DNA of 64,000 bases from Nocardia huaxiensis. Lineage in GTDB: Bacteria; Actinomycetota; Actinomycetes; Mycobacteriales; Mycobacteriaceae. Numbering within the stretch: the first letter of the stretch is position 1; every line of letters starts with the position of its first letter. Shown piece after piece: positions 46,876 to 54,536 of this stretch. The notes under the pieces are model-generated. The model saw only the letters and a program-made list of their open reading frames with translations. It was not told where the DNA came from and made no database searches. The DNA is taken from assembly GCF_013744875.1 (NCBI RefSeq), contig NZ_CP059399.1, positions 310,001-374,000 on the forward strand. Direction: 5' to 3'. The translations under genes and the position numbers were made by a program.

Positions 46876-47487
46876 CTACAGCGGCGGAACGATATTCGGG
46901 AGCATGGTGCGCGGGTCGCCCTTGTCGTGCGCCTGCCACCAGCGCACGCCGCCGCCGATGAAGTCCTCGACGGCCATCGGGTTGCCGTCGCAGTCGGTGA
47001 CCTCCACGCTGTCGAACCAGACCCGCACATCGAGTTCGCGCGGGTCGATGCCCTCCTCCTGGGAGAACTCGAGCATGTGCGCGGCCGGGCCGTCGCTGAG
47101 GGTGGCGTCGAAGCTGAGCAGTTTGCGCCACTTCTCCCAGGACTTGTCGTTGAGGTCGAAGAATTCCCAGCCGTGCAGGGCGCCGCCGCCGAAGGAGAGC
47201 ACGGCTTCGCGCAGGCTGTCGGCGGTGAGCGGCAGGACGACGGGTTCCAGATCGTCCCAGCGCTGCCGGCGTAGGGAGGCGGCGACGCGGGTGACGCCGG
47301 TGAGGGTGAGGAAGATCTTGCAGTTCGGCGGCGGTGGGCCGTCGACCGGGAGGGTCAGGACGTCGAGTTCCAGCCGAATGCGCGCGGCCGCCGCGTCGAC
47401 GTCTATTCCGAGGCAGGTGGCCTCGGAGAGTGCGGTGTTGAGTCCAGCGATGTCGAGGCCGTCGAGTGTCCCCCTGCTCACAGTCAT
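46876..47487 (-). CDS. Uncharacterised 203-residue protein
   Basis: Conserved-looking soluble protein, not recognised. It has a beta-rich N-terminal half (ARIRLELDVLTLPVDG, CKIFLTLTGVTRVAASLRR) and a C-terminal half with conserved Trp (WEFFDLNDKSWEKW, RWWQAHDKGDPR). TAGCCT on the minus strand (47499-47494) is six bases before ATG 47487, so the mRNA is probably leaderless. It lies between sodA and a divergent rhodanese gene. Function unknown. Confidence 0.75.
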   Translation of the reverse strand: MTVSRGTLDGLDIAGLNTALSEATCLGIDVDAAAARIRLELDVLTLPVDGPPPPNCKIFLTLTGVTRVAASLRRQRWDDLEPVVLPLTADSLREAVLSFGGGALHGWEFFDLNDKSWEKWRKLLSFDATLSDGPAAHMLEFSQEEGIDPRELDVRVWFDSVEVTDCDGNPMAVEDFIGGGVRWWQAHDKGDPRTMLPNIVPPL

Positions 47488-47713
47488 AGCGCCAGGCTAC
47501 CGATACGTGCTGGCCGGACCCAGGATTTCCGTTTTTCAGTAGTGTTGTCGTTTTTTTCGGATTCGAACGGAACCGATGTCGCGGGCGGCCCGTCCAAGTA
47601 AGTGGGACCGGGTTCGGACTCGGTCCCGCGGCGGATCGTTCCGGGCCGTGGAGGGGACTATCCGGAGCGATTCGCCGGGGGGATTTTCCCGACATACCGC
47701 ACAACCCTGAAGC

Positions 47714-47743
47714 TGTGGATCAGGTTGTGGATTATGTGGATAA
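47714..47743 (+). promoter_or_regulatory. Cluster of three DnaA-box-like 9-mers
   Basis: TGTGGATCA (47714-47722), TGTGGATTA (47726-47734) and TGTGGATAA (47735-47743) occur in the same direction in 30 bases. The last is the exact complement of the classical box TTATCCACA; the other two differ by one base. They lie about 60 bases before the rhodanese start, in a 315-bp gene-free interval (47488-47801). Confidence 0.6.
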
Positions 47744-47801
47744 CTTTCGAGCCGGATGCACAACCACCCGGCACTCCGCCGCCCGTGGCAGGATCGAAAC
47801 C

Positions 47802-48176
47802 GTGACCATGCCCCATGTCCCCTCGGTGCCGATCGACGCCGTGCCAGCGGAATTCGACACCGCCGAGCCGTGGGCGGGCGCGGAACCGGTGCCCGCCATG
47901 CTCATCGACGTCCGCGACGCCGACGAATGGCAGCAGGGCCACGCCCCAGGGGCCATGCACATCCCGCTCGTCGATGTACCCGCCCGCCTGGACGAACTGG
48001 ATTACGACGCCGAGATCTACGTGATCTGCCGCCAGGGCGGCCGCTCGGTCACCGCGGTGCAGTACCTGGAAACCGTCGGCATCGAAGCCCTCTGCGTCAC
48101 CGGCGGCATGGTGGCCTGGCAACAGGCCGGCCGCCCGCTCATCGGCGACGGCGACCAGCAAGCGAAGATCTACTAG
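47802..48176 (+). CDS. Rhodanese-domain protein
   Basis: Single-domain rhodanese, 124 residues; the active-site loop is CRQGGRS with the persulfide Cys. AMLIDVRDADEWQQGHAPGA and HIPL are the CH2 motifs. Likely a cytosolic sulfur-carrier or thiosulfate sulfurtransferase. GTG 47802 has AGGA eight bases upstream; ATG 47808 is an alternative. The DUF4328 gene follows after 34 bases, so they are likely co-transcribed. Confidence 0.93.
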   Translation: MTMPHVPSVPIDAVPAEFDTAEPWAGAEPVPAMLIDVRDADEWQQGHAPGAMHIPLVDVPARLDELDYDAEIYVICRQGGRSVTAVQYLETVGIEALCVTGGMVAWQQAGRPLIGDGDQQAKIY

Positions 48177-48210
48177 ACGGACCCGCATGGAGCCGAGGAA
48201 CGGGGGACAC

Positions 48211-49341
48211 GTGGCCGACTCGCGATCGCCGGTGGTGCAGCCGTGCGCCCGCTGCGGTGCGCGCTGGGCCGTGCAGGGCAAACCCCTGCACTGGTGCCCC
48301 CGCTGCCACGGCGTACTGCTCTCGCCCGCACCCGTGGACGCACCGCCCGCGCGCCGCAACTACCGGTGGGTGGCCCGGCCGCCCGGCCGCAGGGGCCATC
48401 CGGCGCCGGCGGCCCGCCGCAGGCAGCCCACGGAAACGCCTCGCTACCTTCGCATTCCGCGCTGGGGCCTACAGGACCGGCCGCCGCAGCGGACGATCGC
48501 GCCGCCCACCCGTTTCCAGCGGCTGGTCGAACGCATCCCCGAACTGCTCATGACCACCGCCGGGCTGTTCGTGCTCGCGGCCCTCGCCGAATTCGGGCGC
48601 TACGGGGTGCTGCTGCGCAATCGCACCCGGCTCATTCCGCCGTGGCTGCTGTACCTGTCCGACGGCGCCGTCTACGTATTCGGTATCACCGCACTGCTAT
48701 TCGCGCTGGTGACGGCGGTCGCCATGGTGGGCTGGCTGGCCCGGACCCGGCGTGCCGCCTTCGCGGCGGCGCAGCGGGAGGACCCGCGTTCCCTGCGCGC
48801 ACTGATCCTCGGGTGTGTGGTGCCGGGCGTGAACCTGGTCTGGCCCGGCGTCTTCCTCACCGACGCGGTGCGGGCCCGCGCCGCCGGCACCATGTTGCCC
48901 GGCGGTGATCCGCGCCTGCTTCGCACCGTCCGGATCTGGTGGGCCGCATGGGTTCTCAACGGCATCCTGGTGGTGGTGGCGCAGCTGTACCGGTTCGCGG
49001 ACACGCTGCAGGCGCAGGCCGACGGCGTGCTCGTCGCCGCCTGGACCGACCTCGCGGCGGCCGCGGTGGCGGTGCTGACGCTGTGGATGGTGCGCACCTT
49101 CGACGGGCGTGACCTGCGCGGACGCGAGGTCGGCCGAACCCGCTGGCTGGTGGCGACCGCGCCCGCGGAACCCGTCATCGAACCCGTGCACCCCGGCGCC
49201 GAATCCGCCCGTGCGCGTGCCGAATCCGAGCCCGACGAGTCCGCCGCGCGCGAATCCGGTTCTGCCGGGCGCGCGCCCGCCGACGCCGTCGGGAATGATG
49301 AGGCCGTGGCATCGAATCCCGAGGAGGTATTGGCGAAGTGA
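48211..49341 (+). CDS. DUF4328 membrane protein with N-terminal zinc ribbon
   Basis: A 376-residue protein. The N-terminal zinc ribbon is PCARCGARW...WCPRCHG (CxxC ... CxxC). A basic Pro/Arg linker is followed by four membrane helices (for example LLMTTAGLFVLAALAEF, VYVFGITALLFALVTAVAMV) with the DUF4328 core PGVNLVWPGVFLTDAV and RIWWAAWVLN. The Ala/Glu-rich C-terminal tail is disordered. I chose GTG 48211 because GAGGAACGGGGG precedes it; ATG 48187 would add eight residues. The stop overlaps the glpQ start (GTGA). Function unknown. Confidence 0.88.
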   Translation: MADSRSPVVQPCARCGARWAVQGKPLHWCPRCHGVLLSPAPVDAPPARRNYRWVARPPGRRGHPAPAARRRQPTETPRYLRIPRWGLQDRPPQRTIAPPTRFQRLVERIPELLMTTAGLFVLAALAEFGRYGVLLRNRTRLIPPWLLYLSDGAVYVFGITALLFALVTAVAMVGWLARTRRAAFAAAQREDPRSLRALILGCVVPGVNLVWPGVFLTDAVRARAAGTMLPGGDPRLLRTVRIWWAAWVLNGILVVVAQLYRFADTLQAQADGVLVAAWTDLAAAAVAVLTLWMVRTFDGRDLRGREVGRTRWLVATAPAEPVIEPVHPGAESARARAESEPDESAARESGSAGRAPADAVGNDEAVASNPEEVLAK

Positions 49342-50105
49342 GCCGGGCCAGTCGCGCGCCGTTCGTTGTCGCGCACCGGGGGGCGTCGGCGGCGCGACCC
49401 GAACATACGCTTGCCGCCTACGAACTCGCGCTGCAGGAAGGCGCCGACGGCGTCGAATGCGATATCCGCCTGACCAAGGATGGGCACCTGGTCTGCGTGC
49501 ACGACCGCACCGTGGACCGCACCTCCAACGGCACCGGCGCGGTCAGCGAAATGACCCTGGACGAACTGAAGTCGCTGGACTTCAGCATGAACGGCACCGA
49601 ACCGGCCGAGGTGCTCACGCTGTCCGAACTCATCGAGCTGGTGCTGGACTGGAAGAGCCGTCCCACCAAGCTCTTCATCGAGACCAAGCATCCGGTCCGC
49701 TACGGCGCGCTGGTGGAAACCACACTGCTGAACGAACTGCAGCGCTACGGCATCGCCACCCCCGCCTCCGCCGACCATTCGCGCGCGGTCGTCATGTCTT
49801 TCGCGGCGACGGCCGTCTGGCGCATCCGCCGCGCCGCGCCGCTGCTACCCACGGTGTTGCTCGGCGAGTCCTCTCTCTACCTCTCCGGCGGCGCGGCGAC
49901 CACGGTGGGCGCCACCGCGGTCGGCCCCTCGGTCCGCACCCTGCGCGAACATCCGGATCTCGTCGACAAGGCCGCCGCCGCGGGCCGCGCCACGTACGTC
50001 TGGACCGTCGACGACCACGAGGACGTGAAGCTCTGCGCCGAACTCGGCGTCGACTGGGTCGCCACCAATCACCCGGGCCGCACCAAGAACTCGCTCGACG
50101 CCTGA
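49338..50105 (+). CDS. glpQ: Glycerophosphodiester phosphodiesterase (GlpQ/UgpQ type)
   Basis: Hydrolyses glycerophosphodiesters to glycerol-3-phosphate and an alcohol. The 255-residue TIM barrel has AHRG (His-Arg pair) and PEHTLAAYELAL, the metal motif ECDIRLTKDGHLVCVHD, and LFIETK. No signal peptide, so it is cytosolic. GTG 49338 overlaps the DUF4328 stop by four bases. This gene pair recalls Rv3843c-Rv3842c (glpQ1) in M. tuberculosis. Confidence 0.94.
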   Translation: MSRASRAPFVVAHRGASAARPEHTLAAYELALQEGADGVECDIRLTKDGHLVCVHDRTVDRTSNGTGAVSEMTLDELKSLDFSMNGTEPAEVLTLSELIELVLDWKSRPTKLFIETKHPVRYGALVETTLLNELQRYGIATPASADHSRAVVMSFAATAVWRIRRAAPLLPTVLLGESSLYLSGGAATTVGATAVGPSVRTLREHPDLVDKAAAAGRATYVWTVDDHEDVKLCAELGVDWVATNHPGRTKNSLDA

Positions 50106-50129
50106 AAACGCGCGCGGCGCAGCCGAATG

Positions 50130-50160
50130 GCAGGGTTCGGGGGCGAAGCCCCTGAGAGTC
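50130..50160. repeat. Dispersed G/C-rich inverted repeat (short form)
   Basis: GGCAGGGTTCGGGGGCGAAG followed by CCCCTGAGAGTC, nearly identical to the unit at 46834-46866. It lies 25 bases after the glpQ stop and may also act as a terminator-like hairpin. Confidence 0.8.
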
Positions 50161-50191
50161 TGCGCGAGCCCTGCGGGTAGTTTTCAGGGCT

Positions 50192-51109
50192 ATGGGTAAG
50201 AGCAAGCGCAACACTCCCAAGCAGGGGAGCAATCGGGCCGAGAAGCTGGCCGCGCGTCGCGCCGCGCACGAGCAGGCCGCGCAGACCGTCACGCGCCCGT
50301 TCGAGGGCCTGGCCGCGGAATGCGATCTGGTCGCGCTACGGGAGTTCGTGCCGTCCGCGACCGCGACGCTGAAGCTGTCGCCGAATGTCGCCGCCGAGCG
50401 CCCCGTCACCCTCGCCACGGTGCTGCCGGGTGCGGTGGCCGCGCTGGTGCGCGCCGGTGACGAGCCGGTCGGTTTCGTCGGCACGCAGGTGCAGTTCCAG
50501 TCCGCCGATCCGTCGGCCGACCTCGCCGCCGCCATCCTGTGGACGCAGGGCGCGGAGCCGGGCGATTCGCTGCAGACCGCGAATGTGGAAGGCGCGCCGC
50601 GGCTTTCGGAGGTGCTGGACCCAGGCGCTGCCCTGGACCTGACCGTGCACCAGGACTTCAACTGGTGGGTGCCCGCGGGCGTCACCCCGGACCCGCAGGT
50701 GGCGGCCACCATCGAGCAGGCCAATCAGGCGATCATGCCGTCGGCGCGCCTGGAGCTGGGTGCGGACGCGGTCGGCGCGGCCTGGTGGGTGGACGCCGGC
50801 GAGAAGGCGCACCTGCGCTGGGTGCGGCCCGAGGACGAGGACGCCCTCATGCTGGCGCTGGCGCGGTTGCACGCCGCCGGCAACCTGAATTTGGGTGAGG
50901 GTTCGCGGTTCGCGGGCTCGTTCCGCACGCACGGCCTGCTGGTCCCGGTATTCGATCTTGATCCGGAAAAGCACGCCACCGAATGGGAGGCTCCGGCCCG
51001 CGAATTCGGCGCCCGTTTGGCCGAGGCACTGAAGGTCGACGCCCCGCTGACTTCCGACGAGCGCCGCTCCCGTGATGGGCTGCGCTCCCGTCAGGTCACC
51101 CTGCGCTGA
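50192..51109 (+). CDS. DUF5926-family protein
   Basis: A 305-residue soluble protein conserved in high-GC actinobacteria, sometimes misannotated as a SecA-like protein. The N-terminus is basic (MGKSKRNTPKQGSNRAEKLA), then FEGLAAECDLVALREFVPSATA, and a C-terminal RRSRDGLRSRQVTLR tail. No enzyme motif is visible. TAGTTT (50178-50183) is eight bases before ATG 50192, fitting a leaderless or near-leaderless mRNA. It follows glpQ after 86 bases and a repeat. Confidence 0.9.
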   Translation: MGKSKRNTPKQGSNRAEKLAARRAAHEQAAQTVTRPFEGLAAECDLVALREFVPSATATLKLSPNVAAERPVTLATVLPGAVAALVRAGDEPVGFVGTQVQFQSADPSADLAAAILWTQGAEPGDSLQTANVEGAPRLSEVLDPGAALDLTVHQDFNWWVPAGVTPDPQVAATIEQANQAIMPSARLELGADAVGAAWWVDAGEKAHLRWVRPEDEDALMLALARLHAAGNLNLGEGSRFAGSFRTHGLLVPVFDLDPEKHATEWEAPAREFGARLAEALKVDAPLTSDERRSRDGLRSRQVTLR

Positions 51110-51191
51110 CGCTCTGACCAGCGTTTTTCCGGCTGTTCGCGGTGGTCTCCGGACCTGCCGCGGGCAGCCGGAATTTTTTGCGGAGAATTTT

Positions 51192-51297
51192 TTGAAAAAG
51201 GATCATTTCTATCGCGGAACTCGGTTAGGTTCTCATCACCCCACAGATCCACGGGGAAGGTGCTCCGGCACCGAGCTACACCGATGAGGAGAAAACC
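51192..51297 (+). promoter_or_regulatory. Promoter and leader of the 18-residue peptide gene
   Basis: TAGGTT at 51226-51231 fits an actinobacterial -10, giving a start near 51238. The ~60-nt leader has a small hairpin GGTGC-TCCG-GCACC (51259-51272) and ends in GAGGAGAAAACC before the ATG. AT-rich runs (TTTTTTGAAAAAGG) lie upstream at about 51187-51201. The interval from the DUF5926 stop (51109) to here has no other gene. Confidence 0.5.
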
Positions 51298-51354
51298 ATG
51301 GAAGCCATTCTCACGCTGATCAAGTCCCTGTTCAGCTCGATCTCCGCGAAGTGA
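51298..51354 (+). CDS. 18-residue amphipathic peptide (small ORF)
   Basis: Peptide MEAILTLIKSLFSSISAK. Its ATG 51298 is preceded by GAGGAG at ideal spacing, and a perfect 15-bp hairpin follows its stop, so it is a self-contained transcription unit with no other ORF. On a helical wheel, Met1, Ile4, Leu5, Leu7, Ile8, Leu11, Phe12 and Ile15 form one hydrophobic face; Glu, Lys, Ser and Thr form the other. Net charge is about +1. That resembles phenol-soluble modulins, type I toxin peptides or small membrane regulators, but no homologue is recognised. Which of these it is cannot be decided from sequence. Confidence 0.65.
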   Translation: MEAILTLIKSLFSSISAK

Positions 51355-51375
51355 ACCAGCTTCGGCAGAGATAAA

Positions 51376-51413
51376 CGAAGAGCCCGGTCGAGCGCAAGCG
51401 ACCGGGCTCTTCG
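51376..51413. terminator. Hairpin between the small peptide gene and bfrB
   Basis: CGAAGAGCCCGGTCG (51376-51390) pairs perfectly with CGACCGGGCTCTTCG (51399-51413), loop AGCGCAAG. It lies 21 bases after the peptide stop and 24 bases after the bfrB stop on the opposite strand, so it probably terminates both. Confidence 0.9.
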
Positions 51414-51437
51414 TATCGGCTCATCCACCGAAGCGAA

Positions 51438-51986
51438 TTACAACGAACCGCCCGCGGCGTGCGGCGAACCGGAAGCGTCCTTCGGGGAACTCATTTCGCG
51501 GGAGACGTAATTCTCCAGGTCGAACAGATTCGCGCTCGCGCGCTCGGCGACGGCCAGCAGGGTGCGCATGGTCGCGACTTCCTCGACCTGCTCCTTCAGG
51601 AACCACTGCATGAACTGTTCGCCCTGGTAGTCGCCCTCTTCCCGGGCGGTCTTGGCGAGCTGCACGATCTGGTCGGTGACCGCTTCCTCCTGCGCGAGCG
51701 CGAGGGCGATCGGCTCCTTGGCATTCGCGAATTGCGACTTGCCGGCGTCGGTCGGCGCCACTTCGACATTGAAGTCCTGATCGAGCAGGTACTGCGCGAT
51801 CATCATGGCGTGATTACGCTCTTCGACGGCCTGCTTGTAGAAATACTTCGCGAGCACCGGCAGGTCGGCGTGATCGAACCACATGGCGATGGCGATGTAC
51901 TGATGCTCCGCATTGAATTCATTGCGGATCTGATCCTGGAGCAAGGCGTGGAACTTGCTCTTCTTGGTTTGGGTACGCGTGGCCAT
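51438..51986 (-). CDS. bfrB: Ferritin BfrB
   Basis: Iron-storage ferritin, 182 residues, four-helix bundle with ferroxidase residues: QIRNEFNAEHQYIAIAMWF (helix A Glu), then VEERNHAMMIAQYL (E-x-x-H), Glu in EEAVTDQIVQLAK and the Q-F-x-x-W-F-L-K-E-Q-V-E-E core of helix D. No heme Met, as in BfrB. I chose ATG 51986 (MATRTQTKK) because it matches known ferritin starts; the frame runs on to 52022. Tandem repeats and an IdeR-type box are immediately upstream, as in mycobacteria where IdeR activates bfrB. Confidence 0.95.
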   Translation of the reverse strand: MATRTQTKKSKFHALLQDQIRNEFNAEHQYIAIAMWFDHADLPVLAKYFYKQAVEERNHAMMIAQYLLDQDFNVEVAPTDAGKSQFANAKEPIALALAQEEAVTDQIVQLAKTAREEGDYQGEQFMQWFLKEQVEEVATMRTLLAVAERASANLFDLENYVSREMSSPKDASGSPHAAGGSL

Positions 51987-52029
51987 GGCGACGACATTAG
52001 CCCTGCTCACACGGCGTGTCATCCAAGTG

Positions 52030-52072
52030 CAGCCTTATTGAGCACAGCCTTATTGAGGCAAGTATTGCCTAA
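52030..52072 (-). promoter_or_regulatory. IdeR-type iron box and 15-bp direct repeat upstream of bfrB
   Basis: Minus-strand TTAGGCAATACTTGCCTCA (52072-52054) has arms TTAGGCAA and TTGCCTCA, a 7-of-8 inverted match to the DtxR/IdeR 19-mer. Next to it CAGCCTTATTGAG occurs twice (52030-52042 and 52045-52057) with a 15-bp period, partly overlapping the box. The promoter of bfrB (start 51986) lies below these sites. Confidence 0.7.
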
Positions 52073-52078
52073 TTTGCA

Positions 52079-53659
52079 CTAATTGCCGACCGTCGTCACC
52101 AGGTCCGACGGGACCTGTTCGTCGTTCGCCAGCGCCTCGAAGAACCTGCTCGCTTTCGCCTTGTCCCACAGCACCACATTGCCGCTGCCGTCCACATCCT
52201 CGAACCCGCCGATCGGCACCGTCGTGGCAATCGGATCACCGCCCAGCGCCCGGCCCAGCGAGGCCAGATTCCACACGTGGCAGCCGTCGTCGACCTTCAG
52301 CGCCTTCGTCAAGCCCTGTATCAGCGGCCAGGACCGGAACGGATTGATGAGCGTGCCCGGACTGGACGCCTTCTTCAGCAGCGCGCTCAGGAACTTGCGC
52401 TGATTCAGCATGCGATCCAGATCCGCGCGCGGCGTGGCGCGGGTGCGCACGAAACCGAGCGCCTCGGCGCCGTTCAGTTTCTGGCAGCCGGCCTGCAGAT
52501 CGATGCCCGCCAAGGGGTCGTTGATCGCCTCGTCCAGGCACATGTCGATGCCGCCGACCGCGTCGACGATATCGGCGAAACCGCCGAAGCCGATCTGCGC
52601 GTAATGGTCGATGCGCAGGCCCGTCGCACCCTCCACGGTCTGCACCAGCAGTTGCGGGCCGCCGATCGCGAAGGAGGCGTTGAGCTTGTCCCTGCCATTG
52701 CCCGGAATGCTCACGTACGAGTCGCGCGGCAGGCTGACCAGCGTCGGCGTTCCCGACTCCGGAACGTGCACGAGGATGATCGTGTCGGTGCGCTCGGAGC
52801 CCACCTCGCCACCGGTGGACAGCTCCTGTTCCTGCTCCTCGCTCAGCCCGGAACGACTGTCCGAACCCACCAGAAGCCAATTCGTCCCGGGCGTGTCGCC
52901 GGGCCGTCCGGAGTAGCTCGTCAGTGCGTCGATGCGCACCAGATGCGTGTCCACGTAGACGGCCGCCGCGATCGGGAGCGCCAGCAACAACACCAGAACG
53001 ATGAGAATCAGCCGCCCCCACCGCAATCTGAACTTGCGTCTGGACCCACGCGGCCGATCCCCGCCGCCCCCACCACGTCTCGGCGGCCGCGAGGGCGGTG
53101 GCGGAGGCGGGGGAGTGTCCTCGCGATACGGGACGGGCTGCTGGGTCGGCGCGTGCAACAGCGGAGCGCCTTCCCGATCCCGCTCCGAGTACTTCCGCGT
53201 CGCCGCCGGATTCCCCTGGGCGGCGGCCTGATCGCGGCGCGCATCGGCGGGTCCGCGCTGCCCTGCTCGGTCGCGTGGCGGATTGTTCGAATTGCGCTGT
53301 GGCGGAGCCTGTTCGCGCCGGGGTGGCGGCTGATTGCGCGGGTTCTTCACCGTCGGCACCTGCGAATATGCCTGTGGCCGACGGGGTTCCTCACGATCGA
53401 GCTTGCGGGTGGGATCGAAGCCGGGGCGGTCGCGCCCGGGTTGTGGGCCGCGTGCGCCCTGGTCCGGGCGCTGTGGCCGACCGCCTTGACCGGCGGGCGG
53501 TGCCGCCGGATTCGGGCGCATCGGTCGCGCGGGCTGTGCGCGCGGAGGTTGCGGCTGGTTCGCTGCGGGGCGCTGCGGACGGGCCGGGGGCTCGCCTGCG
53601 CGACCAGGCGGCGGCTCCCGGCGCATCCGTGCGTAGTGCTGGGGGTCGTCGCCGTTCAT
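52079..53659 (-). CDS. LytR-CpsA-Psr (LCP) family cell-wall ligase
   Basis: Attaches arabinogalactan or related polymers to peptidoglycan outside the membrane. The 526-residue product has a long Pro/Arg/Gln disordered cytosolic N-terminus (~190 residues), one membrane helix (LRWGRLILIVLVLLLALPIAA) and an extracellular LCP domain: LLVGSDSRSGLS, GSERTDTIILVHVP, LVSLPRDSYVSIPG, NGAEALGFVRTRATPRADLDR (the Arg cluster that binds polyprenyl phosphate). ATG 53659; GTG 53662 is also possible. It has only a six-base gap to the iron box of the downstream ferritin gene. Confidence 0.94.
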   Translation of the reverse strand: MNGDDPQHYARMRREPPPGRAGEPPARPQRPAANQPQPPRAQPARPMRPNPAAPPAGQGGRPQRPDQGARGPQPGRDRPGFDPTRKLDREEPRRPQAYSQVPTVKNPRNQPPPRREQAPPQRNSNNPPRDRAGQRGPADARRDQAAAQGNPAATRKYSERDREGAPLLHAPTQQPVPYREDTPPPPPPPSRPPRRGGGGGDRPRGSRRKFRLRWGRLILIVLVLLLALPIAAAVYVDTHLVRIDALTSYSGRPGDTPGTNWLLVGSDSRSGLSEEQEQELSTGGEVGSERTDTIILVHVPESGTPTLVSLPRDSYVSIPGNGRDKLNASFAIGGPQLLVQTVEGATGLRIDHYAQIGFGGFADIVDAVGGIDMCLDEAINDPLAGIDLQAGCQKLNGAEALGFVRTRATPRADLDRMLNQRKFLSALLKKASSPGTLINPFRSWPLIQGLTKALKVDDGCHVWNLASLGRALGGDPIATTVPIGGFEDVDGSGNVVLWDKAKASRFFEALANDEQVPSDLVTTVGN

Positions 53660-53720
53660 CACCAGAAACTCTACTGATGGAACCGTTCGCGCGGTTCATC
53701 TCGATGTCATTACGGTTGCA

Positions 53721-54518
53721 TCATGGCAGCCAGGAGACGTGTCCGCGCAGGAATGCGTAACCGAGATACGCCACCGTGTCGATGAGCGCGTGCGCCAGCA
53801 GCAGCGGCCACAACCGGTTGGTTCGCTGCCAGTAGCGGCCGAAGATCACCCCCATCACCAGGTTGCCCACCCCGGCGCCAAGCCCCTGATACAGGTGATA
53901 GCTGCCGCGCAGCAGCGCCGACGCCAGCAGCGACCGGTTCTCCGACCACCCCAGCTGTCGCAAGCGGGTGATCAGCCACGCCACCACCAGCACTTCCTCG
54001 GCCGCCGAATTCGCCCACGCGGACAGCACCAGCACGGGCAGCCGCCACCAGTGTTCGAGCGACCCCGGCACGATGGTGACGCTCGCCCCCAGCGTGTGCG
54101 CCGCCAGATACAACCCCAGCCCCGGAATCCCGATGACCGCCGCCAGCGCCGACCCCGGCAGCACATCCGCCCGCCACCGCAGCCGCCGCGCCAGCCCGAT
54201 CGCCTTCGGTCCGATCCCGCTGCGCCACAACAGATACAGCCCCAGCGCCGCCCATCCGAGCAGTCGCGCCACACCCAGCAGCTGGAACATCAGATCGATG
54301 GCCGATTGCGCCGCCCGCGACGGATTCAACGCGACCGTCTGCCCGCCCACCCCGCCCGGCGACAGCGCACTCTCCAGCAGCGACAGCGCCGCATTCGCCC
54401 CGCTCAACCCGAACGTGACGACCAGCACCACCGCGATCTCGATCCGGATCGCCCGCTTCTCCCCGTCGGATGAGGCGGGCGCGGGCCACCCGGCCCGGGA
54501 TTCAGCTGCCGAAACCAT
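53721..54518 (-). CDS. CPBP (Abi/CAAX-like) membrane metalloprotease homologue
   Basis: Polytopic protein (265 residues, about seven helices) of the CPBP family of intramembrane proteases. Motif 1 is AEEVLVVAW: the glutamate pair is present but the usual Arg of EExxxR is Val. Motif 2 (SYHLYQG region, normally FxxxH) and motif 3 HALIDT (H-x-x-x-D) are present. The Arg loss means that proteolysis is uncertain. I chose ATG 54518; a TTG three codons earlier is possible. It may work in immunity or envelope processing; there are no neighbours to show which. Confidence 0.85.
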   Translation of the reverse strand: MVSAAESRAGWPAPASSDGEKRAIRIEIAVVLVVTFGLSGANAALSLLESALSPGGVGGQTVALNPSRAAQSAIDLMFQLLGVARLLGWAALGLYLLWRSGIGPKAIGLARRLRWRADVLPGSALAAVIGIPGLGLYLAAHTLGASVTIVPGSLEHWWRLPVLVLSAWANSAAEEVLVVAWLITRLRQLGWSENRSLLASALLRGSYHLYQGLGAGVGNLVMGVIFGRYWQRTNRLWPLLLAHALIDTVAYLGYAFLRGHVSWLP

Positions 54519-54536
54519 GGCAGCCAATCTATGTGC

